The notes under the pieces: generated by a model
Seen by the model: the letters and a program-made list of their open reading frames with translations, nothing else
Database searches by the model: none
What the model was told of the DNA's origin: nothing
Assembly: GCA_949357655.1 (NCBI GenBank)
Contig: CASHTG010000021.1
Coordinates: 930,001 to 994,000, forward strand
Source of the DNA: Parascedosporium putredinis
Lineage: Eukaryota; Ascomycota; Sordariomycetes; Microascales; Microascaceae
Length of the DNA stretch: 64,000 nucleotides
Reading direction: 5' to 3'
Position numbers and translations under genes: made by a program
In this document: positions 57,526 through 64,000 of the stretch, one piece after another
Position numbering within the stretch: position 1 is the stretch's first letter
How the letters are laid out: every line of letters begins with the position of its first letter

Positions 57526-58216
57526 ATGAAGGCCAACTTCGCACTCGCCGTCGCCACCCTCGTGGGCGTCTCCTCCGCCGCCGACTACTTCCTCGCCTTC
57601 ATCGGAGGCGACACCGCCATCGACGGCCAGCTCTTCCGCCTCAACAACTCCAGCCCCATCATCTCCCCGGCGTTTCGGAGCCCCCTACAACCCCGCGGAC
57701 CACTACACCCGCTTTTCCGACTCCGAAGCCGGCAAGCTGCGCGTTATCCCCACGAACCCCCACCCAGGCCCCGTTTCCGGCTACCTCGCCCTCGCCGAGG
57801 ACGAGAACGTGCAGGGCGCTCTCCGCCTCGTCGAGACGTGGCAGCCCAACAGCGAGGGTGTGCAGGCTAGTGGGTGGAAGATCAAGAGGCAGTGCGACGG
57901 CACGTCGCTCCTTAGATTCGGGTCCAGTAGGGATAACCGGTGGATCGCCGTTGAGGAGCAGACGGCGCAGGGCGGCAAGCGTTGGATTCCCTGGTGGGTT
58001 ACCGGGGATATCGTGGGTCTTGATGAGGAGTCGTACGCGGTCGCCGACGTGTCTGTGCTTGTGACTACATGCCCCGTCAACTCTAATGCCGCCGGCGGGT
58101 CGAGGACTGCTAGGCTCCTCTCGTATAAATTGGAGGCTTACGGTGTCTGGCTCTGGCCTTGGGCATGCGGATGCTGGGGTAATGATCTCTTCGTTTATTT
58201 TCATGGATATATTTAA
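57526..58216 (+). CDS. Secreted protein of unknown family
   Basis: Predicted extracellular protein, about 229 aa. A signal peptide (MKANFALAVATLVGVSSA) is followed by ADYFLAFIGGDTAIDGQLFRL and, after a frame correction, YNPADHYTRFSDSEAGKLRV, GYLALAEDENVQGALRLVE, WIAVEEQTAQGGKRW and an aromatic, Cys-containing C-terminus (WLWPWACGCWGNDLF). One extra T in the run 57,673-57,675 (or two missing bases) explains the break; the second frame is clearly coding and runs to 58216. The regular alternation of short hydrophobic segments suggests an all-beta fold. I do not recognise a family. The end may be imperfect: WLWPWACGCW could reflect another indel or an unspliced intron. Convergent with the deaminase gene (237 bp apart). 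Confidence 0.7.
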
Positions 58217-58453
58217 CAAATTTCCTTATTCCTACTTGATGCTTAATGCAAATTGACGATCTACTTTAAGATTCTGCCACGGTGATGCCGACAAAAGAGA
58301 TAAACTGAGGATATGGTGGTTCGCGTGCGAGGTGAGACGACCTGGATGAAAGTCGCGTCCTGCTGATAGGAAGTCATTTCCTCCTCTATTTTACATGATG
58401 TTATGCTTGATATCGAGGGGTCCTTAGGCCCCGTTCGGAGTGAGTCGGCTTCT

Positions 58454-60906
58454 TTAGACGTATTGGTACATATAGGAGTTGCTACCCTGACGCTCCCGAG
58501 GCTGAGCCAGGATGGAGGTTGGAAAAGTGTATCTGAACAATAGACCCCCTTCGGAAAGAAAAATCGTCGTTTCCGTTGATCCACCGAGAGGCAACGAAAG
58601 CTCCGAAGCCAACGAGTCCGCTGGGAAAATGGAAATAGACTTGTCACTTCTCACCTCCTGGGCCTCATCCGGGGTGAGCCGCTTTGTGGTAAGGTCGATA
58701 TTCCGTAGTCGTTCCTCCTTCCTCATCAAGTCGTCTTTGGGGGTACTCGAAAACAAGATCCAGTTTGTCCTCTGGATCTTCACAGTATATGGTGTTGCCC
58801 CGATAGAGCTTGCGTGCACCAGCCTCGGCTGGTCTTTTCTCGCACTCCGACAGCGAAGATAGCTGTTCCTCCGAGGAAGCGGTGGAAGCGGAGACATCGA
58901 TGACAGAGGCGGCGCAGGAACTTTGGAGTTCGGACGCAGCTATTGAATTCCGTTCATCCTCCAACTCGGAGGCGCCGTCTTCGCTTTCAAGCCGTGGTGC
59001 ACTGGGGGGATGTACGGCAGGGGCGTCTTCTCCACCTCGCGAGCCTCCGGGCCGATCTTCTAGAAAAGTTGGCTCTATCAAGCCTTCGAGGCCCGCATCG
59101 TCCCGGTCTTCCCCGGCAACAAGCTCAGTACCGTCCTCGAGGTTGTGATCCACCGGGGAACCTTGAAGGTCAAGCTTTTGCGATCTCGGCTCTCCTAACA
59201 CTTCCGCATCGTCCCGGACATCCCCGGCAACAAGCTCAGTACCATCTTCGAGGTTGTGATCCACCGGAGAGCCTTGAAGGTCAAGGTTTTGCGATCTCGG
59301 CTCTTCTAACTCTTCCGCATCGGGGGCTCTAGCTTGACCATCGCGGAGCGCTGAAGCCTCGGGCGTCGTAGAGGGATCAGGAGCAATGGTCGTAGTTGAC
59401 AGAGTAAGGGTGTGACACACGCTTTCAGCAGGCCCATGATATACAATTCTCTTTTGGGTCTTGAGCATTTTCTCCACGCTATCTTTTGCTACGTTTCGCA
59501 GCGTCTCGGTAAACTGCGCTGTGATATCTCCGGAATCAAAGATTGGCAGCCTCCACTTGGGATACAGCCTGTTATGAGCGTGCCGTGTAAAGGTTGTGCC
59601 GCGATGCTGGATAAGCTGGTCGCAGAGATAGCACGCCTTCTTGCTTGAACATACAACGCGAGGGTTCTTCATGGCGATCTTGTCACAGTAAGCTAGGATC
59701 TGGACCTCGGCGTGAACGCTCGTCGCCCCCAGTATCTCCTTGACGCATTCGGAGAATTCCCCCTCCAGGTCCTCCAATGACCTGGGTCCATTCCCCGCTT
59801 CCTGAGAATGGTGAGGATTTCGTTTCGCGTTGCCGCATGCTCGACAACCCGTCCTAACGCCGCGTCAAGAGTGAGCCCCGCTGTGGGAGCTTTCTAATAA
59901 AGCTCATAGCGGGAGGAGATACCCGGACGACTGCAATTTTCTTCGCAATTGGAAACTTCATCGCAGTGCGGGTCAGAAATTTGGCTGCATCCTTATACCG
60001 CGCAATTTTGGCAATGCCCTCGAGAGAGATGCGGCTCCCCTTCCTGCTTGTTTGCTTCGCTTCTCGATATGCGAGACAATATCGACAAATTTGGGCATCT
60101 CGTTCAACTCGTAGAATCGGTCAACCAACGCTCTCATATCTGCCATGACCTGATGCTTTTCCCAGGCTGCAATCCCACGGATGGCGAGTCTGGCCCTGGC
60201 TTTAAAGTCCTCTGCGGCATCTCGAAGATTTTCGTCTCTGGGGTTATCTTCTTTCAGTAGGTCGATCGCAGCTTCTAGTCGCTCTTTCATTGGCTCCTTC
60301 TTCTCAACAGTGGTTTTCTGGTTCATCTTCCCCGGATCTAGTCGCTCGATGATCCGTGTATTGCACATGTTGAGAATGGCATCGTAAACGTTGGAGCGAA
60401 TCTTGTCCTCGTTCTCGATATCCCGCTCGGGTCCTGGTGCAACATCAGTAACCCAAGTTTCAGCCGCAGCTATCCCACCGATATAAGCGGTACCCCTTAC
60501 CGTCACGTATGCCAGAAAGGGGTTGAAAAACTCTCTCAAAGCCGTCCAGGACTTTTTGTATGGTCCCATTGTCGTCTCCTGGTTTGCCTCCGTTGACTGC
60601 CATGAGGATTTGAAGCTCGTAGGGCGCACGACTCTCTTGGACCGCTATTGCGGGGATTCGCTGGTTATCATATTTGGTGTTTGAGAGAAATGCGAGGAGG
60701 CCTGTAAGCTCTTGTTCCCGTTGGAAGGTCAACTCATATCCCTCTTTGTTAACAATCTCAAGGTCGTCCTCGTGCCGTGTCGAATCGAGTGGCTGTTGGT
60801 GGAGGACCTTGAGGAGGGCGACGATTTGGATCAGAGCGATGGCTCGCTCCTCATCCCGCGTGAGTGGAGCGGCCGCGCTCGAGCTCGCGATCCCCGGGAG
60901 GGCCAT
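58454..60906 (-). CDS. OTT_1508-like (fungal) deaminase-domain protein
   Basis: Large protein with a C-terminal-half zinc deaminase domain of the OTT_1508-like family, which is expanded in fungi; substrates (nucleic acid, nucleotide or other) are unknown. The zinc motif is HAEVQILAYCDK (His about residue 377, HAE) with CSSKKACYLC (Cys about 398, 404, 407), followed by HAHNRLYPKWRLP. The N-terminal 350 residues are helical (LLAFLSNTKYDNQRIPAIAV, FERVFQPLSGIRDG). After the domain comes an acidic low-complexity region with two 37-residue repeats. One intron, 60,434-60,500 (GTAAGG...CACCAG). Indels inferred: missing bases at 60,037-60,040, 59,891-59,893 and 59,784-59,786, and one extra at 58,739-58,743. 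Corrected length is 795 aa. Start ATG 60906. No signal peptide. Confidence 0.8.
59095..59316 (-). repeat. 111-bp tandem duplication inside the deaminase gene
   Basis: Two in-frame copies (59,095-59,205 and 59,206-59,316), about nine base differences by eye. Each encodes EPRSQ-LDLQGSPVDHN followed by LEDGTELVAG and an RDDA end, in the acidic linker. Confidence 0.9.
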
Positions 60907-63900
60907 TCCGGCGACATGTAATTTTGAGTCGCGTCTCCGACACAAGCCTGCCAAAAAAAAAAAGAGCGAGAAGACGGGGTTGGGAAGACCATCTCGATGA
61001 CTCCGGGCCAACGCCCGAAATATAAACGCAGGCATCACAGCTGCAGGGTGACCAGGCTGCGGCATTCCTCCAGGACACGCGCCTACAGGATAGCAAGATC
61101 CAATGGATCTATCAATCCGTCCAGTCACCCCCTCAGGTGGCGCATTGTAGGTCGCTGCGGTAGGCCAACCTCACAGCCAACTAACAGCATGACCTCCATC
61201 ATTGTATCGTACATCCGCCGCATCTAACCAATCAGAGCAAAAGGTGAACTGAGATACAGGGCTTGTATTTCTATTTTCTTGTCTACTTGCGTTCCTCCTC
61301 ATGCCTCTTCTCTAACTCGCTCAAACTTGCAAGCTAACCGTCACAATTGAGAAGGGCGCGTAAGCGAAGAGAAAAGAACGGAAAAGAACAGAAACGTAGC
61401 GAACGCCACTTTTAGTCTGCATATGTATTTTTAGACGAGAGAAATTTCATTGATTCATTTATTATACTCCAATTCCGCCTCCAAATGGTGAGTAACTACC
61501 TCGGTAGGAAAAGGAAAATCATTGCGCCACCAACACCTAGCTGAAGGGCCTCTTTTTTCGCGGCCAGTGCACTATCTACATCCTACTAGACGAGGCATGA
61601 CCCTAGAGTATACATAATTAAATCAAGCAAAAGGGACATTAGACAATGGACCTTCGCTAGGCTATCGTGAATACATCAACCTGACCTTGTAAGGGAATAA
61701 GTGAGCCCTTAATCCGGATGGCCTTCATTGTTGAACGATTTAAGTCCTGGATCCTAGACATATCCTGATAGTACCCTGTGTTGGGAATGTCTTCATCTTC
61801 GTCCTTGGCGCCTTCGTCACCTTGTAGCAACGCATCGAAGGTATACCCGTCCCCTGGGTGCTTCAGCATTGTACCCCCATTGTCAGTCATCCCTTGACAG
61901 CTGAGCATTTCCCAAATATCGAACGTGATGTCGAGTCATTGAACGAAAATAAGACGCTTCATATTTGCTAGTATCTACTACGGGTTCCAGCCTTTTCTAC
62001 GAGTGTTCACCTTGATTTGGTTATCGGATCCGTACGATACGGTATGTGTATGTAGGAAGAGAAATCTAGCCTCGTCTTGGCCAAGGCTGTCCACGCTTGA
62101 ACTCCCTAGGTCGAGCACGGATAACCGCACTTCTTTGGCTCTTTTCCTTGTCTCAACATAACTAAGTAAGGTACCTTCTTTTTTCTCTCATCATCTCATC
62201 TCATGGGTGTCGAAAGACTGGGATTTTGGTCTCTCAGGGCTTCCTTAAAATACAGCCATGGTTGGCGAGTTCTCACAAACCGGGAACACCTCTTATTATA
62301 TGAAATTTAGCCTTACCTATCCAAGAGATAAGAGGAGGGCGTCTATAAGTGGTAGATAGATAGGAAACGGTACATCAGCAGACCCCTCTAGCTCGAGTCT
62401 GCTTATACGGCCTTGTGTACGTGGAGGTAAGCAATACAGGTAGGCTTAAAAAGCAAAGGGCATGCTGATGTCATAATCGGGGTTGAACCTTTGAGAGGAA
62501 TAGCAATGGAAGTGGAGAGTGAATGGTATCGCTAGTAAAGAGAGATAAAACCCTGGAGTCCGAAGGGGAGAAGTCGGAATAAGGTGATATCAAGGGCTGC
62601 CCCCTTCGCGCCTGAGCTCGATGACCAGCCCCTCCGCAAACGAACGTTGAAGCTATTCACTCTCTCTGGCTCAACTATGCTCTCCGTCCTTCCAACTTGT
62701 CCTAGGCACTGTAAATAGACGATTATTCCCAGTATTTCCCCTTTTATCGTTCTTTCCTCTTTTCTTCTGCCACTAGCGCTGCTCCCGAGACAGGGGTGCC
62801 GAATAGTGTCCTCCGTGCCCGGCACTAGCAGGCGAGCCAACCCACATCAAATGCCGTGCCAAAGGGACACTCGCATAAGTAAAAAATGGACGCGAGGAGA
62901 ATTTCCAAAAGGCCGCCCCACGTTGTCCCATGGACGGGAAGGAGAATACGAAGAAAGCGCGGGACAAGGGGTCAAAAAGGCCTCGGACAGAAGTGCGTGC
63001 ACAAAAGAAGCCAACGTGGATCCTTGAGAAATCGTGGCGGATAACTGTCCCGTGAAGCCGGGGGCCACTGACCCGTTGCAACTAGAGCAGATCCATTACC
63101 TTTCAGCACATACTATTCAGTAAAAGATCAACGGAACAGCAGGTGCATTCATTGGTGGCATTAAAGACCAGGCCATCAATAACGGGCGTGACGATGGAAC
63201 ATCTTCGTAGCATCGGGCAGTCAGCATAAAAGGAAGGCACGGTCGGTCCTTTGGGGTTTCTGTGGGAAGCTACGACTCGTGTGGGGAATGCTGGGGCTCG
63301 GCGGGGAGGAACCACCCAACCCTTGTCATCAATTGATCCCTCGAGCTTCAATGGTGCCTACGTTCCTCCCCACCTCAGCATACATGTACAATTGATGTCC
63401 ATCCAAAGTGGCATCCATACATTGTCTCAGAATGATCACGGCCGTAGTATCAATTGATCCTCATCAATCTTCAAGCCCCCAAAAGTCTCATTGTAATGCC
63501 TTGGCAACACCGCATGCCAGCTCTGTTAATTGTACGAAGCACATCATTCGAAGAGGGCATTGTCCAAGATACTCCCCTCGATAATTGGACGCAGAAGAGA
63601 AGATTGAAGACGAGGATGAGATGACATCATGTTGTGAGGCCAAGAGGGCCTTCCTCACACAATCGCCTATATGATTGTGCCACAGAGGCACTCAATTAAC
63701 CCAACCATAACATCAATTCGGGGCTAGGCGCATGACGAGTGGATCTACACGAGGGTGCGGTTTCTTGCAAATCACAAGGGTGGACGCATGAACATGGAAC
63801 GGGAGATGTCAAGGCAAAACCCAGCGATAATATCGCGCCAACCCCACAGAAACATGGGCTTGGCTCCCCACGAGCCACCAAGTTCGCACGGGTTGATCAA

Positions 63901-64000
63901 ATCGGGGATCCATTTAATATGTATCCATCCCAATATCTCAATGGATGCATAGTGCGTGTGCCTAGTTGAGTGAAGTGTGGATATCCGCGCGCCTTTGCCA
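60907..64000. other. Right-hand gene-free region
   Basis: The deaminase promoter is at the left. No gene recognised in 3 kb; from 61,909 to 62,531 neither strand has an open frame of 60 codons. A second CAATTGAT cluster is at 63,328-63,458. Confidence 0.5.
63328..63458. repeat. Second cluster of CAATTGAT motifs
   Basis: ATCAATTGAT at 63,328-63,337 and 63,449-63,458, with CAATTGAT at 63,389-63,396 between them. Confidence 0.6.

Noticed and set aside
61657..61908. 83-codon minus-strand frame with an acidic stretch
   Set aside because: Plausible composition, but no signal peptide, promoter or recognised homology; too weak to call.

Overview
The window looks like nuclear DNA of a filamentous ascomycete (Pezizomycotina, most likely a Sordariomycete). 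Introns are short (about 60-160 bp, GTRAGT-like donors and YAG acceptors). The gene set is typical of a plant-biomass-degrading or plant-associated mould: GH10 xylanase, AA9 lytic polysaccharide monooxygenase, GH45-like protein, FAS1 and cupredoxin surface proteins, a Zn(II)2Cys6 regulator and an OTT_1508-type deaminase. I found no rRNA, convincing tRNA, CRISPR array or intact transposon.

Layout. 0-10 kb: mitochondrial ABC exporter ATM1 (+), a long gene-free stretch, a secreted GH10 xylanase (+), and a convergent Dal5-like MFS permease (-). 12-21.5 kb: formyltetrahydrofolate deformylase PurU (-), a small secreted protein (-), an F-box protein (-), a secreted tandem-repeat protein (+), and a convergent intronless AA9 LPMO (-). 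26-33 kb: a cysteine-rich secreted protein with a twin CX3C core (-), a GH45-like protein lacking catalytic aspartates (-), and a GPI-type cupredoxin (-). 36-44.6 kb: a small conserved basic protein (-), a secreted PEBP-like protein (-), a two-domain fasciclin protein (+), and a frameshifted small gene (-). 46-49.4 kb: a divergent pair, SMP-30/gluconolactonase (-) and cyclase-family hydrolase (+). 52.8-61 kb: a Zn2Cys6 transcription factor (+), an orphan secreted protein (+), and a convergent OTT_1508-type deaminase (-). The last 3 kb has no recognisable gene.

About half of the 20 genes encode secreted or surface proteins, and most of these have a clear TATA box 160-260 bp upstream of the ATG. 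GH10, AA9 and the permease fit plant cell wall use and nutrient uptake. The SMP-30/cyclase pair could act together in a lactone or ring-opening pathway. These functional links are inference from family and position only.

Data quality matters here. Twelve of the 20 genes need single-base corrections, usually one base missing from a short homopolymer, to restore an otherwise well-conserved reading frame. I count about 25, roughly 21 deletions and 4 insertions. With those corrections every exon model closes exactly to a whole number of codons. I therefore treat these genes as functional genes in an unpolished assembly rather than pseudogenes, and the spans given are genomic spans including introns and suspected indels.
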